Source of the DNA: Enterococcus haemoperoxidus ATCC BAA-382
GTDB taxonomy: Bacteria; Bacillota; Bacilli; Lactobacillales; Enterococcaceae
Direction of reading: 5' to 3'
DNA: 64,000 nucleotides
NCBI RefSeq assembly: GCF_000407165.1
Contig: NZ_KE136480.1
Span: 930,001 to 994,000 of the forward strand
Part shown: positions 6,857 through 14,788 of the stretch, one piece after another
Numbering within the stretch: the first letter of the stretch is position 1
Layout: each line of letters starts with the position of its first letter
Notes under the pieces: generated by a model
Seen by the model: only the letters and a program-made list of their open reading frames with translations
Databases searched by the model: none
What the model was told of the DNA's origin: nothing
Made by a program: the position numbers and the translations under genes

Positions 6857-9406
6857 ATGAAAAGAAGAACAATAGTATTTGTTTGGATTGTAGCATGTAT
6901 TTCAGTAATTGGCATTTTTTTTACGATAAAATCATTTTCTCCAATCAAAGCAGCGGAGCAACCAAATGATCAAATCAAAATCGATTCATTTGCTGAAGCG
7001 GACTTGGATCAAGCCACTGTAGTCTTAACGATCGGAGATACTAAAAAACAAAATGTAATACTGCAAACAGAAGGAATCCAAGAAGTTGACAAAAAATTAA
7101 TAAACAGTGGAATTGATTCAGGCTTTGACGGGAAAATTACTGTAGAAGAAACAGAAGCCAAAAATCGTAAAAAGTTACGCATTGAGAATGGCACCAAACC
7201 ACTGATTTTATCGTTCCCCGTAAAAAAAGAAAAAGCTAGCACACAGGGAAAGATTCGTTTAATGGGAGATGCTGAAGAAAATGTAGCAGAAAAAAGTATT
7301 GCCTTTGCTGAAGCATCAAAAGTTAACGAATCCATAGAAACTCAAGATTTAAATACGCCGCCAACGAAACAATCTAGAGCATTGACAAGAGATGCCACAA
7401 CACCGCCTGTTGATAGCTTACCATTATTAGAAGTTTTTCGAGCACCGATAGGAACAGGGCCGGAATTGATCAATGATGGAAAAGTCCTACGGGTCACAAA
7501 AAATACAGGTAGCCAAATTGGTGCGATCTGGTCACAAAAAAAAATAAATCTAAAAAAAGATTTTCACCTTAAATCTTATTTATATCTAGGCAATCAAGGA
7601 GCAAAAGCTGGAGATGGGATTACGTTTACCTTGCAAAATGATCCTAGAATGGCGACATCACCGACATCAGTTATTGGTTCTTCTGGAATGGGATTGGGTG
7701 CTTATTATGGCGGACGTTCTGGAAATCCATATGTTCAAAGAGGTTTATCAATCGAGTTCGATACTTATTTTAATAATGGCTCAAGTAATCGCATGGACCG
7801 AGAAGTTGGTGAGAATGGTAAAAAGGGACACGTTGCCTTTGTTACACCTAGTACACAAAATAATAGCTATACAGGTCAGCATCATAGTTGGATTTTATCA
7901 CCTGAGTATTTATCTAACGATACATGGCGAACGCTGGATGTATTATGGGATTCTGCCACTCAAACTTTGTCTTATACTCTATCTGGAGTAGGTTCAGATT
8001 CGTATAGAATTCCTGATTTAAATGCAAAATTTGGTGGTACAGAAGTTTATTGGGGCTTTACCGGATCGACAGGTGGATCATATGAAGAAAATGCAATAGC
8101 TATCACACAACTACCAGGTGACGTCGAGCAAACGGCACAGATAGAAAATCTTACACAAAATAGTCAAGCGCAAGAAACGATAGCTGCTAAAAAAAATGAT
8201 ACGTTAAAACTGAAGGATACGATCGTTTTTGATGGAAACAGCATCATGAGTACAGACGGAACAAAAATGAGGGTCAATTTAGCCGAAGGTTTAAGCTATA
8301 AAGCGGACTCTTTGGTATTAGATGGTGTAAAAATACCAGAAAGCTCTATTCAGCAGGTAAACAATCAGTTGATTCTTTCTAACCTTTCATTTTCACGTGC
8401 AGATTTTCCGTATGAATTAAGTCTAGAAGCAACAGTCACAAGTAATGAAAGCGATGTTCAATTAAAGTCTACATTTGACTATCTTTCTTCAGCGGATGAA
8501 GTGGTCTCCTCATCAAATCCCGTTGTTGCAAATATTCCGTTAGTAAAAGGAACGGTGACAATTCATTATGTCGATGAAAACAAAGTTGACTTGGCAACAC
8601 CTAAAATAATAAACCAAAAAGTCGGTACATCGTATGATGAAACGCCTATTACAATCGCTGATTACCTATATGATCGAACAGAAGGAAATGCATCTGACAC
8701 AGTTCAAGAAACCGTACAGGATGTGTACTTCTATTACAAAAAAGCGAAAGCAAACCTGACCGTTCAATTTCTAGACGAATCAGGAGCTGAACTTCACGAT
8801 GCAATTGTAAAAGAAAAAACGATTGGTGAAAAAATTGATTTGACGAAAGATCAAGATGTAAAAGACGCGATCACGAATGTCTTGGCTAAACGATATTTGC
8901 TAGAAAACTCAGGACGTCCCACTAATGAGACGACAGTTCAAATCAGTGCTGATGGAGCGAAAGCCACATACACATTTCAAGGAACCTTATCAATTTACTC
9001 AGGACCCACAGAAATTAATTTTGGTAGTCATGAGGTCAGTTGGAAAGGGACAAAAGATGCGAACCCAACGTATGATCAACCCTTGATTATTTGGGATAAT
9101 CGTAAAACCCTTGATAATTGGAAACTATCCGTCAAGTTAGAAGATGAATTAAGTATGCCAAACAATCCTGAACATGTGCTGAATGGCGTGTTGAGTTATC
9201 AAACAGCAACAGACAAAAAAACACTATCTGTCGATGCCCAAGAAGTATTACAAACAAAACACGAAGCATCAGGACAATATAACGTTTCAAACAAAACATG
9301 GGGACCTGATAAACAAGGCCTTCGCTTAGATGTACCTTCTGGAGCAGTAAAATTGATTGGTGATTATGAAACAACTTTGATTTGGCGAGTAGAAGAAGCA
9401 TATTAA
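6857..9406 (+). CDS. Large WxL-domain surface protein with L-type lectin and MucBP-like modules
   Basis: An 849-aa secreted protein. A signal peptide (about 1-34) is followed by a linker, a bacterial L-type lectin domain (about 188-418; GDGITFTLQNDPR, SIEFDTYFNN, YWGFTGSTGG), a beta-rich stretch, a MucBP repeat (about 566-635, VTIHYVDENKVDL), a related repeat and a C-terminal WxL domain (about 715-849). WxL marks are NWKLSVKL and the terminal LIWRVEEAY, where the second motif is W-x-V rather than W-x-L. The likely role is a non-covalently wall-bound adhesin binding glycans. It is co-directional and closely spaced with the small proteins that follow, so probably one operon. Confidence 0.88.
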   Translation: MKRRTIVFVWIVACISVIGIFFTIKSFSPIKAAEQPNDQIKIDSFAEADLDQATVVLTIGDTKKQNVILQTEGIQEVDKKLINSGIDSGFDGKITVEETEAKNRKKLRIENGTKPLILSFPVKKEKASTQGKIRLMGDAEENVAEKSIAFAEASKVNESIETQDLNTPPTKQSRALTRDATTPPVDSLPLLEVFRAPIGTGPELINDGKVLRVTKNTGSQIGAIWSQKKINLKKDFHLKSYLYLGNQGAKAGDGITFTLQNDPRMATSPTSVIGSSGMGLGAYYGGRSGNPYVQRGLSIEFDTYFNNGSSNRMDREVGENGKKGHVAFVTPSTQNNSYTGQHHSWILSPEYLSNDTWRTLDVLWDSATQTLSYTLSGVGSDSYRIPDLNAKFGGTEVYWGFTGSTGGSYEENAIAITQLPGDVEQTAQIENLTQNSQAQETIAAKKNDTLKLKDTIVFDGNSIMSTDGTKMRVNLAEGLSYKADSLVLDGVKIPESSIQQVNNQLILSNLSFSRADFPYELSLEATVTSNESDVQLKSTFDYLSSADEVVSSSNPVVANIPLVKGTVTIHYVDENKVDLATPKIINQKVGTSYDETPITIADYLYDRTEGNASDTVQETVQDVYFYYKKAKANLTVQFLDESGAELHDAIVKEKTIGEKIDLTKDQDVKDAITNVLAKRYLLENSGRPTNETTVQISADGAKATYTFQGTLSIYSGPTEINFGSHEVSWKGTKDANPTYDQPLIIWDNRKTLDNWKLSVKLEDELSMPNNPEHVLNGVLSYQTATDKKTLSVDAQEVLQTKHEASGQYNVSNKTWGPDKQGLRLDVPSGAVKLIGDYETTLIWRVEEAY

Positions 9407-9424
9407 ATATTGGAGGAAAAATCA

Positions 9425-9772
9425 ATGAAGAGAAACAACCTAATTTATTTCCTATTGACCTCTGTAATCTGCTTCAGTTTTGGGTTAAGTAGTTTTTTGA
9501 CTGTTGATGCTGAAGAAATAGGACAAGTTCAGACAAATGCAGGTGTTGGTTTTTATGAGGAAAGTACACAAAGTAGCAGTTCAACAGAGACTACAGCCGC
9601 AACTACTCAGTCAGATATTTCAAAGAAACCGATAGGCAGATATCCTTCTACAGGTGAACTGGTGAAAAAAAGTGTAGCACTTAGCGGAGTTGTTCTTATT
9701 CTTTTTGTTGCCTTATTCATTTTATGGAAACGGAAAAAGAATAATCAAAAGGAAAAGACAAAGGGGGAGTGA
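9425..9772 (+). CDS. Small cell-wall sorting-signal protein (YPSTG variant), locus 1
   Basis: A 115-aa protein with signal peptide (to about residue 29), a short Ser/Thr-rich stretch (SSSSTETTAATTQ), a sortase-type signal YPSTGE, a hydrophobic helix and a basic tail (WKRKKNNQKEK). The usual Leu of LPxTG is Tyr here, so anchoring efficiency is uncertain. Start ATG 9425 follows TTGGAGG. One such tiny sortase substrate occurs in each of the three WxL loci (also 28333 and 43421). Function is not known to me. Confidence 0.8.
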   Translation: MKRNNLIYFLLTSVICFSFGLSSFLTVDAEEIGQVQTNAGVGFYEESTQSSSSTETTAATTQSDISKKPIGRYPSTGELVKKSVALSGVVLILFVALFILWKRKKNNQKEKTKGE

Positions 9773-9779
9773 ATCGTTC

Positions 9780-10583
9780 ATGTTGAAAACCAATAGCGTA
9801 ATTCTTCAAGCAACCGTTACGATCATGATCCTTTCCTTCATTCAGCCGATAAGTGTGAATGCTGAGTCACTTAGTCATTCAGACAGCGGGAAAGTCAAAT
9901 TTAGTGGAGAGTATCCTAAAGGTATTGTCGATCCAGAACATCCAAATAAAGGTGTCGATCCAGGTCCTAGTCCTTCGACAGATGGTGCGTTGAGATTCGA
10001 TTTTGTTCCTCAGTTAAATTTTTGGAACAATGTAATTTCAGAAAAAGATCAAGTATATCATGCAAATGCACAACTGTTTTTAGACGGTACAGGTGCAAGA
10101 GGAAATTTTGTCCAACTCTCTGACTATCGGGAAAAAGGCAGCGGCTGGAGTTTACAAGTTCGCCAAGAAACCCAATTGATCAATGCGTCTACAAAAAATA
10201 AAGAATTGAAAGGTTCTGTGATTTCATTTGATCAATCATGGACGAATTCAATCAATAGTCCATCATACGCGCCAAATGTCTCAAAAGAAGTGATCCATAT
10301 CAATAATATTGGAGAGACATATGATTTAGCACAAGCAAAACCAGGGACAGGCGAGGGGACATGGTCGATCATCTTCGGTGCTTCCATCGATAATGGCCAG
10401 GGGAAAAAAGACACATTAAGCCCTAGGATCGACCAATCAGGCCAGCCATTTTTAGATTCGGATTTTAATAATCAGCCAATCTATCAAAACAGTGCAGTCT
10501 CTTTATTCATACCAGGTAAAACAAAAAAGGACCCAGTCCACTATCAAACGATGTTAACTTGGATATTATCTGAGTTGCCATAA
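9780..10583 (+). CDS. WxL-domain surface protein, locus 1 (first)
   Basis: A 267-aa secreted protein: signal peptide to about residue 26 (VNAES), a Pro/Asp/Gly-rich linker (VDPEHPNKGVDPGPSP), then a WxL domain filling the rest. Both signature motifs are present: WSLQV (GSGWSLQVRQE) and the C-terminal LTWILSELP. The domain binds peptidoglycan non-covalently. ATG 9780 is chosen because it gives a clean signal peptide and follows GGGGGAG (9763-9769). It starts 7 bp after the sorting-signal gene. Confidence 0.88.
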   Translation: MLKTNSVILQATVTIMILSFIQPISVNAESLSHSDSGKVKFSGEYPKGIVDPEHPNKGVDPGPSPSTDGALRFDFVPQLNFWNNVISEKDQVYHANAQLFLDGTGARGNFVQLSDYREKGSGWSLQVRQETQLINASTKNKELKGSVISFDQSWTNSINSPSYAPNVSKEVIHINNIGETYDLAQAKPGTGEGTWSIIFGASIDNGQGKKDTLSPRIDQSGQPFLDSDFNNQPIYQNSAVSLFIPGKTKKDPVHYQTMLTWILSELP

Positions 10584-10611
10584 ATAAAAAACATTTTGGG
10601 AGGAAACAAAA

Positions 10612-11406
10612 ATGAAATTAGCACACAAATTATGCGGAGCAGCGTTATTAACAGCGGTCGGAATCGGACTTGCTTTACCATCAGCAACAAAAGCGGACGG
10701 AGGAAATGAAAAAGTTCACTCTTCAACCGGTAAAGTAAAATTCACCCAAGAAGGTACAGGAACAGATACGGTCACACCACCAGAAACGGATGGTCCTGAA
10801 ATTACAGAACCAACTGGAAATACAGACAATGGTCCATTGAAAGTGATTGCTATTTCACCACTTGATTTTGGAACAAATGAAATCACTTCAGCAACTGCAG
10901 GTGGTTGGGAGTATTATGCAAAAATCTTTAAAACAACTGAAAAAGGCAATGAATCAAATGAAGTTGAGATGCCAAACTTTGTTACATTCAAAGACGAACG
11001 TGCAGATGATAAACCAAATAAATACACATTAACTGCAAAAGCAACAACCTTCACCAATACAGCTGGGAAAGAATTGAAAGCTGCTACAATAACATACGAC
11101 AACATCCGTCTAACAACAACAGGTGATGCTGGGCAAATCAATTCAGCAGCAGCTCCGACAACAAAAGTATTAGCGACTGACGGAACAACACCTTCTGAAT
11201 TTGTAAACCAAGATGCAGATGATAAAGGATTTGGTCGTTTTGATTTAGTCTTCGGTAAAATAGCTGACGGAAATGCAGATAAGTCAATCAAACTCTGGAT
11301 TCCAGCAGCAAACAATAAATTATCAACAGCAAGTGAATATACATCAACAATCACTTGGACAATTGCAGATACACGCGCTCCTGAGGTTCCAGAAGAAGGC
11401 GAATAA
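10612..11406 (+). CDS. WxL-domain surface protein, locus 1 (second)
   Basis: A 264-aa secreted protein with a signal peptide ending near ATKADGG, a Thr/Pro/Asp-rich linker and a WxL domain beginning LKVIAISPLDFGTNEIT, a form typical of the family. The distal motif is ITWTIAD (W-x-I), followed by an acidic tail PEVPEEGE. AT-poor lysine/threonine codon bias and a strong GGGAGGA ribosome site suggest high expression. It is followed by an intercistronic hairpin and then the WxL-interacting protein. Confidence 0.9.
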   Translation: MKLAHKLCGAALLTAVGIGLALPSATKADGGNEKVHSSTGKVKFTQEGTGTDTVTPPETDGPEITEPTGNTDNGPLKVIAISPLDFGTNEITSATAGGWEYYAKIFKTTEKGNESNEVEMPNFVTFKDERADDKPNKYTLTAKATTFTNTAGKELKAATITYDNIRLTTTGDAGQINSAAAPTTKVLATDGTTPSEFVNQDADDKGFGRFDLVFGKIADGNADKSIKLWIPAANNKLSTASEYTSTITWTIADTRAPEVPEEGE

Positions 11407-11436
11407 TCTAAGAATCATAAAATATAAGTAGGTTTG

Positions 11437-11477
11437 GGACAGACTCATCAGTTTTATTTTTGTGATGAGTCCTGTTC
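11437..11477 (+). promoter_or_regulatory. Intercistronic hairpin between WxL gene and WxL-interacting protein gene
   Basis: GACTCATCA (11442-11450) pairs with TGATGAGTC (11463-11471), extended by a GGACA/TGTTC outer stem with one bulge. There is no proper T tract after it, so it looks like a partial terminator or mRNA stabiliser. Hairpins sit at the same place in loci 2 and 3. Confidence 0.6.
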
Positions 11478-11498
11478 TCTTTGAAAGAAGGCAAGAGA

Positions 11499-12572
11499 AT
11501 GAAGAAAAAAGTAAGTATTTGGTTAATAAGCATTATATACATAGCGTTGCCACTTTTTGCCATCCCTAATTGTGTATCGGCAGATGAAAAAAGTGAACAG
11601 GCTGCGGCTGGTGGGTTTACTTATAAAGTAATCTATCCGGAGAATCAACATAAAGAAGTGAGCTATTTTGATTTAAGAATGAAGCCAGGGCAAAAACAAA
11701 CAGCCGTTATCCAAATGAGCAACAATTCGGATAAGGAAATTACAGTTGATGTTAGTTTGAATGCTACTAAAACCAATAGTAATGGTGTGTTAGAGAATGG
11801 GCCATCAAGTTTAGAGAAAGATCCCTCTTTAAAATATGACTTCGCTGAAATCGTAAAAGGAAAAGAATCTGTAGTAATTCCGCCAAAGCAGACCGTTGAT
11901 TACCCTCTAGAAATTACGATGCCTGAAACCACATTTGACGGTGTTATTTCTGGTGGTATTTATATGATCCAAAGAGACCAAGAATCTGAGAAACAAGCAG
12001 GCATGATCAAAAATAAATATGCTTATCTAGTGGGAATGTTACTTACGGAAACGGATAAAAAAATCAAACCAGATTTGGAATTGAATAAAGTTTATGCAGA
12101 TCTAAAGAACTATCGGAATACAATTATTGTTGATTTTTCAAATACCCAACCGGCTTATCTGGATGAGATGGCAGTGGATGTTCAAGTAATGGGCGAAAAG
12201 TCTGATGAAGTTCTGTATGAAACAAAGCAAACAAAAATGCGGATGGCCCCTAACTCCAAAATCAATTTTCCTGTATCGATGAATGGCGAAAAAATGGTGC
12301 CGGGAAACTATCGTGCACATATTTTGGTGACAGCTAAAACGGGTGAAAAATGGGAGTGGGAAGAAAACTTTACTATTACAAATGAAGAAGCTGATAAATT
12401 TAACCAAGAAGATGTTAGTTTGCTTCAGGAAAATCGAATTAATTGGCAATTGATCGTAATGATTATTTTAAGTGTTCTTGTAGTTATTTTGATCATATTT
12501 GTTAGTGTTCGCGTCATAAATAAAAAGAAAAATAAGAAGAAAAGAAAAGTGGTTGGACGTAAAAAACGCTGA
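11499..12572 (+). CDS. WxL-interacting protein (DUF916/DUF3324), locus 1
   Basis: A 357-aa membrane-anchored wall protein: signal peptide (to about residue 29, CVSADE), DUF916 (about 35-160; YFDLRMKPGQKQTAVIQMSNNS), DUF3324 (about 165-305; KPDLELNKVYADLKNYRNTIIVDFSN), a transmembrane helix (about 317-342) and a basic tail. In this family the first domain binds peptidoglycan and the second host ligands, and the protein complexes with WxL proteins. ATG 11499 gives the natural signal peptide, with AGAAGG upstream. It partners the WxL proteins just upstream. Confidence 0.93.
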   Translation: MKKKVSIWLISIIYIALPLFAIPNCVSADEKSEQAAAGGFTYKVIYPENQHKEVSYFDLRMKPGQKQTAVIQMSNNSDKEITVDVSLNATKTNSNGVLENGPSSLEKDPSLKYDFAEIVKGKESVVIPPKQTVDYPLEITMPETTFDGVISGGIYMIQRDQESEKQAGMIKNKYAYLVGMLLTETDKKIKPDLELNKVYADLKNYRNTIIVDFSNTQPAYLDEMAVDVQVMGEKSDEVLYETKQTKMRMAPNSKINFPVSMNGEKMVPGNYRAHILVTAKTGEKWEWEENFTITNEEADKFNQEDVSLLQENRINWQLIVMIILSVLVVILIIFVSVRVINKKKNKKKRKVVGRKKR

Positions 12573-12755
12573 TGTTGAAAAGAATAAGATGGAGCGTAGT
12601 AAGACGTTGTTACCATACAATATCTAGCATCAAGAGCTAGCCTTTCGGGAAAAAGATAAAATATGTCTGTGACAAAAAGCGTCACGCCTCTATTTTCTAT
12701 TTTCCTGTCAAGGCTGACAGAGCTCTTTCAGCTTTTATATTAGGAGGATAGAAGT
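12573..12755 (+). ncRNA. Structured intergenic leader, type not recognised
   Basis: About 180 nt upstream of the small membrane protein can form several hairpins: CTAGC/GCTAG (near 12627-12641), GTGAC/GTCAC (near 12670-12686), and two that exclude each other, CTGTCA/TGACAG (near 12707-12721) and GCTGA..TCAGC followed by TTTTAT (near 12714-12739). This antiterminator/terminator layout suggests attenuation. I cannot match it to a riboswitch class. Confidence 0.4.
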
Positions 12756-13421
12756 ATGTCATTACTGGATTGGGTATTTATTGGAACATTATCAAGTGCT
12801 ATCCTCTTTGCACTATTTTCTTTACTAAGCGTTATTTTCCTTTTCAGTACTCGAAATCAAGTTCGGCAGCTAGCGAGAATTAGGACAAAAAACGCACGAA
12901 AACGAAAGAAAATCAAACGAGTGTTGAAAAAAACTGAAGCAAAGCGTAAGAAACAAGGTTGGAATCTAGTGGTGTTTATCATGTTAGCTTGCATTATGAG
13001 TGGGACAGCATTTTATGCACGTTACTACCAAGCGACAAATTTAGGAGAACGAGATTCAGAGGGAATTGTCCAAGGATACTATTTACTCAATGAAACGAAG
13101 AATCAAATCAATATTTTGAATGAAAGTAGTAATCCAGAGAAGGCAGAGAATAATTTACGTGAATTAGCAGCGAAACTATCAAGTTTTGGAATGCGTGGTG
13201 CCGATGGCCGATTAACAGCAGAAGGCCAACGATTATTGACTCGCTATTATAATCAAGTCAAAGAATTAGGACTAAATTTGAATAATCAAAGTGTGGAAAT
13301 GGTGGAAAATACTCAAACACGTGAAACATATATCAACGATTTGCAAAAAGCACAAAAAATCCAATCGAAGATCATTACCTATTTTAAAATCAATGAAAAT
13401 GCATTGAAACAAAAGAAATAA
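12756..13421 (+). CDS. Small two-helix membrane protein, unknown
   Basis: A 221-aa protein I cannot assign. It has a membrane helix at about 8-31, a very basic stretch (about 35-67, rich in Lys/Arg), a second helix (about 69-87), then an outside domain of about 130 residues with helical, Asn/Gln/Glu-rich character. It starts after TAGGAGGA. It ends 4 bp before the signal-peptidase-like gene, so the two are probably co-transcribed and may act together in processing or assembly of exported surface proteins. Confidence 0.75.
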   Translation: MSLLDWVFIGTLSSAILFALFSLLSVIFLFSTRNQVRQLARIRTKNARKRKKIKRVLKKTEAKRKKQGWNLVVFIMLACIMSGTAFYARYYQATNLGERDSEGIVQGYYLLNETKNQINILNESSNPEKAENNLRELAAKLSSFGMRGADGRLTAEGQRLLTRYYNQVKELGLNLNNQSVEMVENTQTRETYINDLQKAQKIQSKIITYFKINENALKQKK

Positions 13422-13425
13422 GCAG

Positions 13426-14133
13426 ATGAAAATAATGACTGAAAAACAAAAGGGAAACAATCAGAACCTCACGAAGAAAAAATGTTCGAAAATACAAAGG
13501 TACACGACACGAGAAAATAGAAAAAGAATAAGCAACACCTCTTTTAAAAAGAAAAAGAAGCTAAGGAAACGAAGAAAACAACTAAAATCGACAAGAGAAC
13601 TTTGGAAAGAAATAGGATTGACTATTCTTATCGTGCTCTTTCTTTTTATTATCCTATCGACAACTATTTTTGCTTTGCCAAAAAGTGAAGGCTATGGCAT
13701 GGCGCCAACAGTCAACGATGGTGAGCGAGTCTTTGTGAATCGGTTTGGCACCGTTAGACGATTTAATTTGATTTATTTTAAAGTCCCCGATAGTGGAGAA
13801 AAATCAATTCGTCGTGTGATTGGTTTACCAGGAGAAAATATTCAGTACAAAAATGATCATCTTTTTATCAATCAACAAGAATCAATTGAGCGTTTTTTAC
13901 AAAGCCAACTAAAACGAGCAGAACAAAATGAAGCATTATGGACAGATGATTTTCGGTTGCCACAAATTCCTAATAACAAATTTGACCGAATACCAAAAGG
14001 CAAATACTTAGTATTGGGTGATAATCGTCCTTATTCGTCAGACTCACGCTACTATGGATTAGTGGATGAAAAGGAAATCATCGGAACGGTTGAAATGAGG
14101 ATTTGGCCTTTACATAAGCTGAAAAGCTACTAA
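13426..14133 (+). CDS. Signal-peptidase-I-like protein lacking both catalytic residues
   Basis: A 235-aa S26-family protein with a long basic N-terminus, one membrane helix (about 63-83) and the family boxes. Box B reads GYGMAPT, putting Gly91 where the catalytic Ser should be. Box D reads IRRVIGLPGE, putting Arg129 where the general-base Lys should be. Box E (LGDNRPYSSDSRYYG) is intact, so the fold is kept. It should not cleave signal peptides. The intact paralogue lies 18 bp downstream. Signal-peptidase-like SipA of streptococcal pilus loci also lacks the dyad and assists assembly, a useful parallel. No strong ribosome site is visible. Confidence 0.85.
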   Translation: MKIMTEKQKGNNQNLTKKKCSKIQRYTTRENRKRISNTSFKKKKKLRKRRKQLKSTRELWKEIGLTILIVLFLFIILSTTIFALPKSEGYGMAPTVNDGERVFVNRFGTVRRFNLIYFKVPDSGEKSIRRVIGLPGENIQYKNDHLFINQQESIERFLQSQLKRAEQNEALWTDDFRLPQIPNNKFDRIPKGKYLVLGDNRPYSSDSRYYGLVDEKEIIGTVEMRIWPLHKLKSY

Positions 14134-14151
14134 AAATCAAAGGATAAACAG

Positions 14152-14760
14152 ATGGAAAAGAAAATAAAACATAAAAATAAACGAGCACAAAAGAAGCGTA
14201 AACAAAAGCGTAAACAATTATTAAATTTAGTATCAAACAGCGTGTTTTTCCTTTGTGTCTGTCTATGCTTATTATTTCTATTCAAAGTGAAGACACATAA
14301 GGTGGAAGGTTCCTCGATGTTTCCAACTTTAGAAAACGGAGATCGAATTTTTGTAAATAAAGGTGCAGAACCAAAACGATATTCGATCATAACGCTAGAT
14401 CCATTAAAAAAGAAGAAAGAATCGTATGTAAAACGTGTAATCGGTTTGCCAGGCGATTCTATTTGGCTAGAGGGAACGAGTTTATTTTTAAATCAGGAGT
14501 CGTCTAGTTTTATTTTTGAGCCGAAAAATAGCAAGTCTAGCCAACTTCCAGATGGCACGATCAAGATTACGGTGAATAAAGCAGTTGCCTCAAAAATAAA
14601 AGGAATGAATCAAATCCCTAAAGAGCATTACTTTGTGCTAGGGGATAACCGTAATCATTCCAATGACAGTCGCTCATTTGGATTCGTTTCAGCAAAGCAA
14701 ATTGAAGGTGTGGCGATGTATCGTTATTATCCATTGAATCGTTTAGGAAGACTGCACTAA
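14152..14760 (+). CDS. Signal peptidase I
   Basis: A 202-aa membrane-bound S26 peptidase. It has a basic N-terminus, one membrane helix (about 26-45), box B VEGSSMFPTL with nucleophile Ser55, box D YVKRVIGLPGD with general base Lys94, and box E LGDNRNHSNDSRSFG. It removes signal peptides from exported pre-proteins. Its place behind a dead paralogue in a WxL operon suggests dedication to the surface proteins of this locus, though housekeeping function is possible. Confidence 0.93.
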   Translation: MEKKIKHKNKRAQKKRKQKRKQLLNLVSNSVFFLCVCLCLLFLFKVKTHKVEGSSMFPTLENGDRIFVNKGAEPKRYSIITLDPLKKKKESYVKRVIGLPGDSIWLEGTSLFLNQESSSFIFEPKNSKSSQLPDGTIKITVNKAVASKIKGMNQIPKEHYFVLGDNRNHSNDSRSFGFVSAKQIEGVAMYRYYPLNRLGRLH

Positions 14761-14788
14761 AAGTCGAATAGCAATAGAAAGGAATTTT

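Noticed and set aside
7614-7991. 125-residue frame inside the lectin-domain region
   Set aside because: Overlaps the well-supported WxL adhesin frame and shows no domain or start signal.
12573-12755. Known riboswitch (c-di-GMP, SAM, TPP, FMN, glycine, manganese) before the membrane-protein gene
   Set aside because: None of the conserved cores of these classes is recognisable. Kept only as an unassigned structured leader.
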